This document shows positions 31,465 through 40,852 of a stretch of DNA of 64,000 nucleotides, piece by piece. This DNA comes from Deltaproteobacteria bacterium (lineage in GTDB: Bacteria; Desulfobacterota; Binatia; UBA9968). The position numbers were made by a program, and so were the translations under genes. Location: NCBI GenBank assembly GCA_009379725.1, contig WHTF01000004.1:1-64000 (forward strand). The letters are read 5' to 3'. The notes below the pieces were generated by a model. That model saw only the letters and a list, made by a program, of their open reading frames with translations, was not told where the DNA came from and did no database searches. The number at the start of each line of letters is the position of its first letter. The first letter of the stretch is position 1.

Positions 31465-32880
31465 TTAGCGTCGCGAAATCGAGTGGGTGGCGGTGCCATA
31501 AAAGGCCTCCGCAGCTTCCATAAGAGTCTCTGAGAGGGTCGGATGCGGATGAACGGAATCCGCGATATCCCTTGCTGTTGCGCCCATCTCAACGGCCAAC
31601 ACCCCTTCACTAATCAGCTCACCGGCCCCGGCACCGACAATGCCCACTCCAAGAATTCTTTCGGTTTCCGGTTCAATCAGCAGCTTTGTAAGACCGTCCG
31701 GACGGTCAAGCGTCAGTGCTCTGCCGGAAGCGCCCCATGGGAACTTTGAAACCTTCACCTCGATCCCCTTTTCCTTGGCTTCGATCTCCGTAAGGCCGCA
31801 CCAGGCGACTTCGGGATTGGTATATACAACTGCGGGAATGACTATGCTCTCGAATGCGCTGGCTTCGCCCAGGATCGATTCCACGGCGATTTTGGCTTCT
31901 TTCGACGCACGATGTGCGAGTAATGTTCCGCCGTTGGCATCGCCGATGGCGTAAATATTTGGATCGTCGGTTTGTTGCTGCGGATTGCACTGAATAAAGC
32001 CTTTGTCGTTCTTAGTGACTTGCGTGTTATCGAGACCAAGATCGTTATAATTGGGGGCGCGACCCACGCTTACCAAGACGCGGTCATAAAGCTCTTCGCG
32101 CTGTTCCTTGTCCACCTGTGTGGTCACTTTGATTTGTTTTGCCGCAGTGGCCATTTTCAAGACTTTGGTGTTGACGCGGATTTCCTTGAAGACCTTCTGG
32201 GCGATGCGACTGACCGGTCGAACCAGATCCGAGTCGATGCCGGCCAGAATAGAGGAAAGGGCCTCAAGCACGACCACATTGCTTCCCAGGGCGGCATAGA
32301 CCGTTCCCAACTCCATGCCGATATATCCGCCGCCGACGACCAGCAAGTCTTGTGGAATATCCTGGATCTCCAAGGCCTCCGTGGAGGTCATGATCCGTTT
32401 GTTGCCTAAATCGAAAGCTGAGGGCATCGCCGGCTTCGAGCCGACCGCAATAATGGCCTTTTCATAGCGAATAAATTTTTGGCCTTCGGACGTCTCCACT
32501 CTTAAAGTTTGTGAGTCCTCGAAATGGCCTCTGCCGTGAATGACCTGGACGCCGCGCTTTTGCGCTAGTCCTTTGATCCCTTGCCCAAGCTTTTCTAAAA
32601 TAGAATCTTTCCAATCACGGAGCTGATCCAGATTAACTTTCGCAGCGCCGAATTCAATGCCGCGGCCCGCGGACTCCTTGGCCTCTCGTAAAATTTCGGT
32701 GGCATGCAAGAGTGCTTTCGAAGGGATGCATCCAACGTTTAGACAAATGCCGCCGAGACGTGGGTTTTGTTCAACGAGAGTAACTTGTTTTCCGTTGTCC
32801 GCGCCATAAAATGCCGCCGTGTAACCGCCAGGACCGGCACCGAGAACTAAAATTTCAGTTGTGATCGGTTCCATCGTCAA
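31465..32880 (-). CDS. lpdA: Dihydrolipoyl dehydrogenase (E3)
   Basis: A 471-residue flavoprotein disulfide reductase. The FAD-binding GxGxxG is LGAGPGGYTAAF; the redox disulfide is GGICLNVGCIPSKALL; the NAD-binding site is VVGGGYIGMELGTVYAALG; a second FAD motif is YAIGDANGG; and the C-terminal active base is HPHPTLSE. It re-oxidises the lipoyl arms of the E2 subunit with NAD+. It follows aceF with a 3-bp gap, so E1, E2 and E3 of pyruvate dehydrogenase are co-transcribed. Confidence 0.95.
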   Translation of the reverse strand: MTMEPITTEILVLGAGPGGYTAAFYGADNGKQVTLVEQNPRLGGICLNVGCIPSKALLHATEILREAKESAGRGIEFGAAKVNLDQLRDWKDSILEKLGQGIKGLAQKRGVQVIHGRGHFEDSQTLRVETSEGQKFIRYEKAIIAVGSKPAMPSAFDLGNKRIMTSTEALEIQDIPQDLLVVGGGYIGMELGTVYAALGSNVVVLEALSSILAGIDSDLVRPVSRIAQKVFKEIRVNTKVLKMATAAKQIKVTTQVDKEQREELYDRVLVSVGRAPNYNDLGLDNTQVTKNDKGFIQCNPQQQTDDPNIYAIGDANGGTLLAHRASKEAKIAVESILGEASAFESIVIPAVVYTNPEVAWCGLTEIEAKEKGIEVKVSKFPWGASGRALTLDRPDGLTKLLIEPETERILGVGIVGAGAGELISEGVLAVEMGATARDIADSVHPHPTLSETLMEAAEAFYGTATHSISRR

Positions 32881-32883
32881 CGT

Positions 32884-34200
32884 CTACTTGATCTTCACGT
32901 CCGCTTCATCAAATGATTGCAGGCCAGCGATCATATCTCTTAGAAACCGTACCGCATTCGCGCCATCGAGAACACGATGATCATAAGCTAAACACAAAGG
33001 CAGCATGGTTCTTATGGCAAGTTTTCCATCCACCACGACCGCTTTACTTTGTCCCTGGCCGACACCCAAAATCGCCACCTGCGGCGCATAGATAATCGGT
33101 GTGAAGTGACTGCCGCCGATGCTTCCCTGATTGGAGATGGTAAAGGTCCCGCCTTGAAGTTCCTCGATGCCGATCTTCCTCTGCCGGGTCTTATCGGTCA
33201 GATCCTGAAGCTCACGCGACAATTGCAAAAGACTTTTCTTGTCGACATCGCGTAGAATGGGAACAATGAGTCCGGCATCGGTGTCCACTGCGACGCCTAT
33301 ATGACAATAATCCTTGAGTATGAGTTCTCCGCCGGCCTCATCAAGGCTGGCATTAGCGCTGGGATGTTTTCTCAAGGCACGCGCCAAGACCAGTAAAATG
33401 AATGCGGTAAGCGTGAGGCGTGTGCCCTTTTTCTCGTAGGCTGCGGTATGTCTTTTGCGCAGCACCAGGAGTGCGGAGATATCGGCCTCATCGAATTGAT
33501 TTATCTTGGGAATTGTCGTCCAAGACTCGACCATCCGACGGCTGACGGTTCGGCGCAACGGCGAAAGCTTCTCGCGTCGAATCGGGCCCCATTGAGAAAA
33601 GTCGATCGTTTCCTTGGGCGCGGCCGGGGCAGCCACCGGGCCGGCCGGCCGTGCTGATCTGCCGAGCTCCTGAAAAGCCATCTCCTGCAGATGTTGAATG
33701 TACGCGCGTATATCGGGCAGTCGGATTCGACCGCCTGCCTCACTTCCCCGGACTCTTGTGAGGTCGATTCCTAGTTGGAGGGCGATCTTGCGCACCGAAG
33801 GGGGCGCCGGTGGCGCAACCCCTGATCCTGATTCGTAATGAAAATTCTCGGCATGTCTTTCAGTCGGCGCGCCATCTACCGCGGTTTGCTGCGACTTAAG
33901 TGGTTTTAGAAGGTTGACTGTATTCGCTGCTGAACTCGTTGATTCGCTTGTGGACGTCTTGGAAGCAGCGCCGGTGTCAATGGAAATCAGTACCTGTCCA
34001 ACGATGACCTCCATTCCTTCTTTCACGTGCACCTTGCTAACAGTGCCGGTGCTGGGTGAAGGAATGGACCCCACGGCCTTCTGAGTTTCCAACTCCATGA
34101 AAGCCTGGTCCTTTTTAATCTCCTGGCCTTCGGAAACAAGAATGTTGACTACCGTTCCCGATTCTACACCCTCAGCGAGTTGTGGGAGCTTGATGTCCAT
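32884..34200 (-). CDS. aceF: Pyruvate dehydrogenase dihydrolipoyllysine acetyltransferase (E2)
   Basis: A 438-residue E2 with three parts. A single lipoyl domain (about 1-75) carries the lipoylated Lys in ELETQKAVGS. The peripheral subunit-binding domain (about 138-175) has VRKIALQLGIDLTRVRGSEAGG. The C-terminal acyltransferase domain has the catalytic AYDHRVLDGANA motif. Proline- and Ala-rich linkers join them. It has one lipoyl domain, where E. coli AceF has three. It forms the complex core that passes acetyl groups to CoA. It lies 30 bp after aceE and 3 bp before lpdA. Confidence 0.94.
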   Translation of the reverse strand: MDIKLPQLAEGVESGTVVNILVSEGQEIKKDQAFMELETQKAVGSIPSPSTGTVSKVHVKEGMEVIVGQVLISIDTGAASKTSTSESTSSAANTVNLLKPLKSQQTAVDGAPTERHAENFHYESGSGVAPPAPPSVRKIALQLGIDLTRVRGSEAGGRIRLPDIRAYIQHLQEMAFQELGRSARPAGPVAAPAAPKETIDFSQWGPIRREKLSPLRRTVSRRMVESWTTIPKINQFDEADISALLVLRKRHTAAYEKKGTRLTLTAFILLVLARALRKHPSANASLDEAGGELILKDYCHIGVAVDTDAGLIVPILRDVDKKSLLQLSRELQDLTDKTRQRKIGIEELQGGTFTISNQGSIGGSHFTPIIYAPQVAILGVGQGQSKAVVVDGKLAIRTMLPLCLAYDHRVLDGANAVRFLRDMIAGLQSFDEADVKIK

Positions 34201-34230
34201 AATAACTAAGGGTTCGTCGTGCTTTCCGAT

Positions 34231-36951
34231 TCACAGATAGAAGGGAAAAGATTTTTCCGGATCAATTCCGAGCTTCCTGATGGCTGTCTCAACGGTTTGA
34301 GCCGGTAATAAACCCTTTTGGTAAAGAGCGTATAAAGTCGCGATCGTCGTGAGCTCGGCGTCAACCTCGAAAAATCGCCTGAGATTTGGCCGGGTATCGC
34401 TGCGGCCAAAGCCATCCGTGCCCAGGGACGTGAGACCGCCTGGTATCCAAGGTGCTATCTGGTCCGGTACCATTTTCATATAATCTGAAACGGCAATGAA
34501 AACGCCCTCTTCATTTTGCAGCAGCGACTCTAAATAGGACTTCTTCGGCGGCGCCGTGGGATGCAGCATGTTCCATCTCTTTGTGCGCAACGCGTCACCG
34601 CGTAGCAACTTATAGCTCGTGGCGCTCCATACATCTGCCGAGACATCGAACTGCTCGGCCAAGATGTCCTGCGCTCGCAAAGCTTCGCGAAGCAACGGGC
34701 CGCTGCCTAGTATGTGCGCCTTCTGTCCCTTTCCTTTAGGGGCTGGCTTTAACCGGTAGAGTCCTTTAAGAATTCCTTCTTCGGCGCCCTCTGGAATCGC
34801 GGGCATCGCATAACTCTCGTTATAAAGCGTCAAGTAGTAAAAGTATTCTTCGCCGTCGGCGTACATACGTTTTAGCCCGTCCCGAATGATGATCGCGATC
34901 TCGTATGCGAACCCGGCATCATAAGTCAAAAGCGTTGGTACGGTGCTGGCTAGGAGATGGCTGTGGCCGTCTTGGTGTTGTAACCCCTCACCGTTGAGAG
35001 TTGTGCGTCCCGCGGTAGCGCCCAATAAAAATCCTTTCGCTTTACTGTCGGCCGCCGCCCAAATCAGGTCGCCGATCCGTTGGAAACCGAACATCGAATA
35101 ATAGAAATAGAAGGGGATCATATTGTTGCCCAGGCTGGAATAGGCGGTGCCCGCCGCGATGAAGGATGACATTGACCCCGCTTCGGTGATTCCTTCTTCC
35201 AGTATTTGCCCGTCCTTGGCTTCGTTGTAATACAGTAAAGTTTCCCGGTCGACAGGCTCGTATAGTTGTCCCTTGGGTGAGTAAATGCCGATCTGGCGGA
35301 AGAGGGAATCCATGCCGAAGGTTCTGGCTTCGTCCGGGATGATCGGCACGATGCGCCTGCCGATCTCCTGATGGCGTAAAAGTTTGGTAAGGATTCTTAC
35401 TGCTGCCATAGTTGTCGACATGCTGTGTTCTGCCGAACCTTTTAAAAATTCGGCATATTCGCCCGCCTCCGGTGGATTCAGCGCAGGGGCTTTGACCTTT
35501 CGCTCCGGGACGAACCCGCGCAACTGCTTTCTCCGTTCCAGGAGATACTGTGTTTCCGGGCTGTCCAGTGGCGGACGGTAGAAGGGTGTTTCGACCACTT
35601 CTTCGTCCGGTAGCGGAATGTCGAATCGAGTGCGAAACTCGCGCAGTTCTCGTTCATTCAACTTCTTCTGCTGGTGGGTAATGTTGCGTCCCTCGCCCGT
35701 CTCCCCCAAACCATATCCTTTAACGGTTTTCGCTAAAATAACAGTCGGCGCGCCTTTGTGCTCGACCGCTGCTTGATAAGCCGCATAAACCTTCATCGGA
35801 TCGTGGCCACCGCGAAGCAACTTGCGGATCTGATCGTCGGTGAGGTGATTTACCTTTTCCAACAGCTCGGGATATTTGCCGAAAAAGTGTTTACGCGTGT
35901 AGCTGCCCGGCTCCACTGAATATTTTTGATAATCGCCGTCTACCGCCTCTTCCATTCGTTTGAGCAGCAGCCCGCTGTCGTCAGCTTCAAGCAAGGGGTC
36001 CCAATCGGAACCCCAGATAACTTTGATAACATTCCAGCCCGCGCCGCGAAAAAGTGATTCGAGTTCCTGGATGATTTTCCCATTGCCGCGCACCGGCCCG
36101 TCCAGTCGTTGCAAGTTGCAGTTTACGACCCAGACGAGATTGTCGAGATTCTCACGGGATGCCAGTGTCAGTGCTCCGGAAGCTTCCGGCTCGTCCATTT
36201 CACCATCGCCGACAAAGCACCAAACTCTTGGCTCCTCGCTGCTCAGGAATCCTCGGCTTTTTAAATATCGATTGAACCGCGCTTGATAAATCGACATGAT
36301 CGGCGCGAGCCCCATGGATACCGACGGAAATTGCCAGAAGTCCGGCATCAAATACGGATGAGGATAAGACGATACGCCGCCCGCTGCCGAGAGTTCTTGC
36401 CTGAAGTGATGAAGCTTAGGCGCGTTGATTCTCCACTCCACATAAGCTCGCGAATAGGAGCCGGGGGAAGCATGACCTTGAAAATAGATCATGTCGGCAT
36501 AGTTCTCGTCGTCGCTTCCTCTAAAGAAGTGGTTCAAACCGACTTCATACAGAGTTGCGGAAGAGGCGTAGGTCGAAATGTGCCCGCCGATATCGGCATG
36601 AAGACGGTTTGCTTTGACCACCATAGCCATGGCATTCCAACGCACATAGCTTTTTATCCGCCGTTCGATTTCGCGATTGCCGGGGTACATGGGTTCCTTA
36701 TCGGCGGGGATGGTGTTGATGTAGGGTGTGCTCACCCTGTTTGGAATTTTGATCCCTGAATGGCGTAGTCGATCGGTGAGCTCTTCAAGAAGGAGACTGG
36801 CTTGTTCCGGTTTTTCGTTCTTTAGAATATATTCGAGTATGTATTCCAAAGAATCGACCGATTTGTGGCGATCGTTCCTGAGTCCTTTTCCGTTGCCGCG
36901 GTCGCTTTCGGTTTTCGCGCCGCCGGTTACATCTTTTTCTTCTTGCTCCAT
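34231..36951 (-). CDS. aceE: Pyruvate dehydrogenase E1, homodimeric type
   Basis: A 906-residue protein, slightly longer than E. coli AceE (887). It has HISTYASSATLYEVGLNHFFRG near residue 130, the ThDP motif CFVGDGEMDEPEASG...VNCN, and EGLQHQDGHSHLLASTVP in the C-terminal half. It decarboxylates pyruvate and acetylates lipoyl-E2. The ATG at 36951 has GGAGAGAG directly upstream; a longer frame to 37053 would run into the divergent lipoate-ligase gene, so I reject it. The promoter for this minus-strand operon and for the ligase must lie in the 61-bp gap 36952-37012. Confidence 0.95.
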   Translation of the reverse strand: MEQEEKDVTGGAKTESDRGNGKGLRNDRHKSVDSLEYILEYILKNEKPEQASLLLEELTDRLRHSGIKIPNRVSTPYINTIPADKEPMYPGNREIERRIKSYVRWNAMAMVVKANRLHADIGGHISTYASSATLYEVGLNHFFRGSDDENYADMIYFQGHASPGSYSRAYVEWRINAPKLHHFRQELSAAGGVSSYPHPYLMPDFWQFPSVSMGLAPIMSIYQARFNRYLKSRGFLSSEEPRVWCFVGDGEMDEPEASGALTLASRENLDNLVWVVNCNLQRLDGPVRGNGKIIQELESLFRGAGWNVIKVIWGSDWDPLLEADDSGLLLKRMEEAVDGDYQKYSVEPGSYTRKHFFGKYPELLEKVNHLTDDQIRKLLRGGHDPMKVYAAYQAAVEHKGAPTVILAKTVKGYGLGETGEGRNITHQQKKLNERELREFRTRFDIPLPDEEVVETPFYRPPLDSPETQYLLERRKQLRGFVPERKVKAPALNPPEAGEYAEFLKGSAEHSMSTTMAAVRILTKLLRHQEIGRRIVPIIPDEARTFGMDSLFRQIGIYSPKGQLYEPVDRETLLYYNEAKDGQILEEGITEAGSMSSFIAAGTAYSSLGNNMIPFYFYYSMFGFQRIGDLIWAAADSKAKGFLLGATAGRTTLNGEGLQHQDGHSHLLASTVPTLLTYDAGFAYEIAIIIRDGLKRMYADGEEYFYYLTLYNESYAMPAIPEGAEEGILKGLYRLKPAPKGKGQKAHILGSGPLLREALRAQDILAEQFDVSADVWSATSYKLLRGDALRTKRWNMLHPTAPPKKSYLESLLQNEEGVFIAVSDYMKMVPDQIAPWIPGGLTSLGTDGFGRSDTRPNLRRFFEVDAELTTIATLYALYQKGLLPAQTVETAIRKLGIDPEKSFPFYL

Positions 36952-37012
36952 TGGACTCTCTCCTTGGTTTTCTACCACACAACAAAATGATACCGAAATC
37001 AACTCATGAAGC

Positions 37013-37732
37013 ATGAAATATCTTGATTTATCGTTACCCGATCCGGCGAGCAATCTTGCCTGCGACGAAGCTTTAATCGAATTCTTTGAGAGTACAGACG
37101 CTGCGGATGGTCTTCTCAGAATTTGGGAGTCGGAAAATCATTTTGTTGTCCTGGGTCATTCGAATAGGATCGACTCCGAAGTTAATTTAGCGGCGTGCGA
37201 ATTCGAGCAAGTCCCCATTTTGAGACGCTTGAGTGGTGGCGGTACCGTGTTGCAGGGTCCTGGCTGTCTTAACTATACGTTGATCCTGCGCAACCACATC
37301 GACGTTCCTGCAACAATCGGAGAATCGTTTCAGTTTGTATTAGAACATCATAAGCGATGCATTCAACAAATGACAGGGTCTCACGTGGCGATTGACGGCG
37401 TCAGCGATCTCGTGATCGAGGGACAAAAGTTTTCCGGTAACGCGCAATACCGCAAACGCCGATTCGCTTTGCTGCATGGAACGTTTCTTTTAAATTTAAA
37501 CCTCGCGATGATCGAACGAATTCTGCAGATCCCATCAAAGCAGCCCGAATACCGGAAAAATCGCTCGCATGAAGATTTTGTTAAGAATCTTCACCTTGAA
37601 CCTAGCGAAGTTCGTCGAGGATTAAGAAAAGCTTGGCATGCAGGTGATCCATTTTTGCACGTGCCGAAAGCCAGGATTGCCGAGCTCGTGAAAAACCGCT
37701 ATGGAAATCCTGGTTGGACTCGAAAATTTTAA
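37013..37732 (+). CDS. Lipoate-protein ligase A/LipM family protein
   Basis: A 239-residue biotin/lipoate A/B transferase-fold protein. The family motif RRLSGGGTVLQGPGCLNYT and the conserved Lys in GQKFSGNAQYRK define it, along with the LLHGTFLLN strand. It attaches lipoyl or octanoyl groups to E2 and GcvH proteins, either by activating free lipoate (LplA) or as an octanoyltransferase (LipM); sequence alone does not decide. Its place, divergent from aceE with 61 bp between, ties it to lipoylation of the AceF encoded next door. Confidence 0.9.
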   Translation: MKYLDLSLPDPASNLACDEALIEFFESTDAADGLLRIWESENHFVVLGHSNRIDSEVNLAACEFEQVPILRRLSGGGTVLQGPGCLNYTLILRNHIDVPATIGESFQFVLEHHKRCIQQMTGSHVAIDGVSDLVIEGQKFSGNAQYRKRRFALLHGTFLLNLNLAMIERILQIPSKQPEYRKNRSHEDFVKNLHLEPSEVRRGLRKAWHAGDPFLHVPKARIAELVKNRYGNPGWTRKF

Positions 37733-37818
37733 GTTTGGCTGTGTGTACACGAGTGACAAGGCTTACCAGAACAGATGGGCCTTTCGCTTCAACTTGTTAT
37801 CAAGAAATTTAAGAAATT

Positions 37819-37895
37819 TGGTGGCGGTGGGCGGATTCGAACCGCCGACGCCGCGGATATGAGCCGCGTGCTCTGACCAACTGAGCTACACCGCC
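37819..37895 (-). tRNA. tRNA-Met (anticodon CAT, elongator type)
   Basis: On the minus strand the sequence folds as a standard cloverleaf: acceptor GGCGGTG/CACCGCC, D-arm GCTC...GAGC, anticodon stem CGCGG/CCGCG with loop CTCATAT, T-arm GGCGG-TTCGAAT-CCGCC, discriminator A, and an encoded CCA end (37819-37821). The first acceptor pair is intact (G-C), which argues against an initiator tRNA. A tRNA-Ile with lysidine-modified CAT is possible but less likely. Confidence 0.93.
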
Positions 37896-37933
37896 AAAAG
37901 GATGCTATAAACTATGCTGGGGTTACAAAAAGA

Positions 37934-38662
37934 TCAAGGAGCCCGAAACTTAAACTTTCTGTTCCATTTATCGCTTATGAAAGTTTGTTGGACTGTTTTG
38001 GCTCCGCGCCTAATTTGATAAATGACTTTATCTTCGAGCGCAAGACACGTCAACTTATTGCCGTATACAAGTCCCGTGTCGAGTCCGATTTTATAAGGCA
38101 GATCAAACAGGACCTCTTTGTGTGGGGTATGGCCGAACAGAACGGTAAGAGGAAGGTTATGAGGGTTACGAATAAACTCATTGCGAATCCAAAACATGTC
38201 GGCTTCGATCTGCTCGTCTAGTTTTTTCAAGGGTTGAATTCCTGCATGGACGCATAAGTAGGGTTCTAAGACGTAGAATGTTGCAAGATTCTGGTAGAAA
38301 CTCAGATGGGATTCCGGAAACTGTTTAGTTATTTCTCCGGCTCGGAAGGTTGCCGTCGAAATCCCATAGCTTGCCAGGGTGGCCTGGCCTCCATTGCTCA
38401 GAAACACATTCCCGTGGTTGCCTGCGAAGCCGAGGTATCCTAGAAGCATATCCTCGTGATTTCCCTTGAGACAAACAATCTCTATATTACCCGCATTGCG
38501 AAGTTCTAAGAGAAAAGAAACAACGCCCTTTGAATCGGGACCGCGATCGATATAATCTCCCAGGAAGATTACCTGATCGCCGTGACGGAGAGGGAGTTGC
38601 TCAATTAAGTACCGGAGCTCTGCTAGGCAACCGTGGATGTCTCCAACTACAAAACTACTCAT
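37934..38662 (-). CDS. Metallophosphoesterase, PP1-like serine/threonine phosphatase
   Basis: A 242-residue protein with the calcineurin-like signature in order: FVVGDIHGCLAEL, FLGDYIDRGPDSKG, LKGNHEDML, then FGHTPHKEV and the late GLDTGLVYGN. These ligate two metal ions for phosphoester hydrolysis. Bacterial members (PrpA/PrpB, ApaH-like) dephosphorylate proteins or diadenosine tetraphosphate. It starts at the ATG 38662; no operon partner overlaps, and the tRNA-Met gene lies 38 bp past its stop. Confidence 0.9.
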   Translation of the reverse strand: MSSFVVGDIHGCLAELRYLIEQLPLRHGDQVIFLGDYIDRGPDSKGVVSFLLELRNAGNIEIVCLKGNHEDMLLGYLGFAGNHGNVFLSNGGQATLASYGISTATFRAGEITKQFPESHLSFYQNLATFYVLEPYLCVHAGIQPLKKLDEQIEADMFWIRNEFIRNPHNLPLTVLFGHTPHKEVLFDLPYKIGLDTGLVYGNKLTCLALEDKVIYQIRRGAKTVQQTFISDKWNRKFKFRAP

Positions 38663-38762
38663 GACCTGGCCATCGTAGGTTACTAAATGTTAGACTTCAA
38701 CTACGCATGGCCATCAGGTTGCGAGAATTGACTCGGATCTTTAGTTTGTTAAAGGCGACGAA

Positions 38763-39164
38763 GTGAATATTCGAGACATTTACTCCAGTTATCTTCTCAT
38801 TTTTGGAGTTTTGTGTCTGTTCCTGGGTATTGGGAACTGGACTGTTGGAGCCCTTGAAAGCGCAAAATACCAAGCTCTATTACACAAAACGGCGCAAACC
38901 GGTCTGGAGGATTCGTACAGGAGCTTTCAGGAACTCGATCAACAAAAAAATGAAGAAGTCTTACTTCGCATCAACCAGGACCGGGAAAGATATAACGCGG
39001 CCCGTGTCAAGTTGGACTTTTATTATGTGGTTCTAATTGGTGGACGGTGGTTATTGTTGATTGGAACCGGAGTGACTGTCGCTGCCATCATCCGTTTAAT
39101 ACGCCGAGATAGTCACAATAAAGTTAGAAAAGCTGTTCTTCAACCGACCATCACTGATCAATGA
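38763..39164 (+). CDS. Small membrane protein with two TM helices (unknown function)
   Basis: A 133-residue protein without a recognised family. One membrane helix near the N-terminus (YLLIFGVLCLFLGIGNWTVG) and one near the C-terminus (FYYVVLIGGRWLLLIGTGVTVAAII) flank a 60-residue, charged coiled-coil-like segment (SFQELDQQKNEEVLLRINQDRERY). The C-terminal tail is basic. The start is a GTG at 38763 behind AAAGGCGACGAA. Its neighbours are a phosphatase (divergent) and homoserine kinase (convergent, 13 bp), neither of which suggests a job. Confidence 0.65.
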   Translation: MNIRDIYSSYLLIFGVLCLFLGIGNWTVGALESAKYQALLHKTAQTGLEDSYRSFQELDQQKNEEVLLRINQDRERYNAARVKLDFYYVVLIGGRWLLLIGTGVTVAAIIRLIRRDSHNKVRKAVLQPTITDQ

Positions 39165-39177
39165 CGATAAGGTAAGG

Positions 39178-40200
39178 TTATTTCGATGGTTTCGACTTTT
39201 GATATTTTCGATAGTCGTAACCGGTGGCCATGGCAAGTAAAATATCCTCCATCCCACCGCTTTTCTCGCGCCTTAAAATCAACAGGCGTTCGTAAAATTC
39301 TTTAAAATCTTTGTATATCCGTTGGCTTTCGTCGACCTTGCGCAAGAAAAAATCCTTAATCCTGGTTACCGTGAATCTCAGCGCCGAAAACCGCAGCTCA
39401 TTAGGAAAGGAATCCCACTCCGGCAGGGATAATGGGCGCAGGCTTTCATAACCTGAAATCAAAGACTCGAACCGATCAATGCGGTAACGGCCGTCGACAA
39501 AGCACAGCGCGTTAACAGCCGTAGCCAAGTCGTAGATGAGCTTTCCCCGGCAGGCCGCCTCAAAATCTAAGACGCCAACCAGCCGACTGCCTTTGAATTT
39601 AACATTATCGGAAAACAGGTCCCCGTGTATGATCCCTTTCGGCAAATTGTTATCGAGATAGTTTTCTAAATAGGAGAATTCATCATCCAGAACTCTGACA
39701 ATATGCTTAAGGTGCGGAGGCAGTTGCCGCCGTGCATCTCGATAAATGGTTACGATCCTGTTGAAACCGAAACGGTTGTCGATGCCTTTTTTATAACCCC
39801 TGCCAATGAGATGAAGGTTAGCTAAGGTGTTACCCAATGCGCTGAGATGCGTAGCATTCAGCGACTGTACAGCCATTTCCGTTCCTTCAAGGTAGCGACT
39901 GATAGTGAGAATTTTTCCGTCCACTTCCACGTAGTGTCGGCCGGTCTTGCTTTTTATCGGCTGTAAACAGGGGAATCCTTGCTTTTTTAGATAAAAGAGA
40001 AGATCCAACTCTTGTTTGACCTCTAATTCCCCCTTGATCTCGTCGATTTTGATAAAGAAACGACCACGTTTAGTCTCAAGGAGATAATGGGTGTTTACGG
40101 AACCGTTTTTAATTCCGCTAAGGGAAGCGACGTCGCCTAGTGCGAATTCGTCGGCGATTTTCGCCGCGTCCTTCTTTGCGAGTGGAGTGTAGATGGCCAT
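39178..40200 (-). CDS. thrB: Homoserine kinase (APH-fold, ThrB type II)
   Basis: A 340-residue protein of the phosphotransferase (aminoglycoside-kinase) fold that serves as homoserine kinase in many proteobacteria. It starts MAIYTPLAKKDAAKIADEF, then has the N-lobe GIKNGSVNTHYLLETKRGRF. The catalytic loop is IIHGDLFSDNVKF and the metal-binding segment GVLDFEAACRG. It phosphorylates homoserine on the path to threonine. A strong sigma-70-like promoter lies about 68-96 bases upstream. No other threonine genes are adjacent. Confidence 0.85.
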   Translation of the reverse strand: MAIYTPLAKKDAAKIADEFALGDVASLSGIKNGSVNTHYLLETKRGRFFIKIDEIKGELEVKQELDLLFYLKKQGFPCLQPIKSKTGRHYVEVDGKILTISRYLEGTEMAVQSLNATHLSALGNTLANLHLIGRGYKKGIDNRFGFNRIVTIYRDARRQLPPHLKHIVRVLDDEFSYLENYLDNNLPKGIIHGDLFSDNVKFKGSRLVGVLDFEAACRGKLIYDLATAVNALCFVDGRYRIDRFESLISGYESLRPLSLPEWDSFPNELRFSALRFTVTRIKDFFLRKVDESQRIYKDFKEFYERLLILRREKSGGMEDILLAMATGYDYRKYQKSKPSK

Positions 40201-40267
40201 AGTTATTAGATTTATTGGTCCTCAGCGATATTAGGGGGCAATGTCCGACAAATCGCTAACCCCGCTA

Positions 40268-40296
40268 AATCTAATGGAAAACTCGCACTATGTCAA
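40268..40296 (-). promoter_or_regulatory. Sigma-70-type promoter of thrB
   Basis: On the minus strand TTGACA (40296-40291) is followed after exactly 17 bases by TAGATT (40273-40268). The -35 matches the consensus perfectly and the -10 in four of six positions. Transcription would begin near 40261, about 60 bases before the thrB ATG. Confidence 0.6.
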
Positions 40297-40625
40297 GGTA
40301 TAATCGCCACTTCAACAGAAAAAAGGCCTATAGAAGGCTTTCTTTTTAAATACGGGATCTTAAGTTAAGACAATCTAAGTGTTAGTCACTGTTAGTGTTC
40401 GTTTACACTTAACCTGTTGTAACATCTAAAACAATGAACTGTCAGGTATTCAATCCAATCTCAAGTCATACGCCAATGCAGGGTGAAAACGGCGACTTCT
40501 CCAAATGGACTTTATAATGGATCTTTACTGCTCGTAGCAAGCCGTAGTTGCTCGGTTAAAATCCAAACGCCCAAAAAAATTCCATCTTTTCAGAGTTTTA
40601 CCAGCAAGCGGGAAAGATTTTCTCC

Positions 40626-40655
40626 TTGACAATCATACGCGCGTTTTTCTAATGT
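40626..40655 (+). promoter_or_regulatory. Candidate promoter and long leader of the cold-shock gene
   Basis: TTGACA at 40626-40631 is followed by TAATGT at 40650-40655 (18-base spacing). Transcription from about 40662 would leave a leader of roughly 190 bases before the ATG at 40853, like the structured 5' UTRs of cspA-type mRNAs that control translation by temperature. The -10 match is modest. Confidence 0.4.
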
Positions 40656-40852
40656 CCCTGTCGAACGAGAAGATGGTCGCGTCATTGCTGGGACACCTCC
40701 AATTTTAGACCACGGATTTTGTCTCCTTAAATAAGTGGTTGACGGTTTTCTGGTAAGGATGAGGCTGGGGACTGTTTTCTACGGTTCAGGAGACGACCGT
40801 TGATTTGAGTCCGCATGCTATCAGCCAAGCAACGTGGACAGGAGGTCTAGGG

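Larger units (their letters stand above)
40201..40852. other. 650-base intergenic region with thrB and cold-shock promoters
   Basis: This gap between divergent thrB and the cold-shock gene is AT-rich and holds the two promoters listed separately. A short imperfect hairpin at about 40318-40350 (AAAGGCC ... AGGCTTTCTTTTT) could end stray transcripts. A small repeated word CTGTTAGT/TGTTAGT is seen near 40380-40400. No further gene or RNA is supported. Confidence 0.6.

Noticed and set aside
36952-37053. Longer start of aceE at 37053
   Set aside because: It would overlap the divergent lipoate-ligase gene, and the ATG at 36951 has the strong ribosome site.
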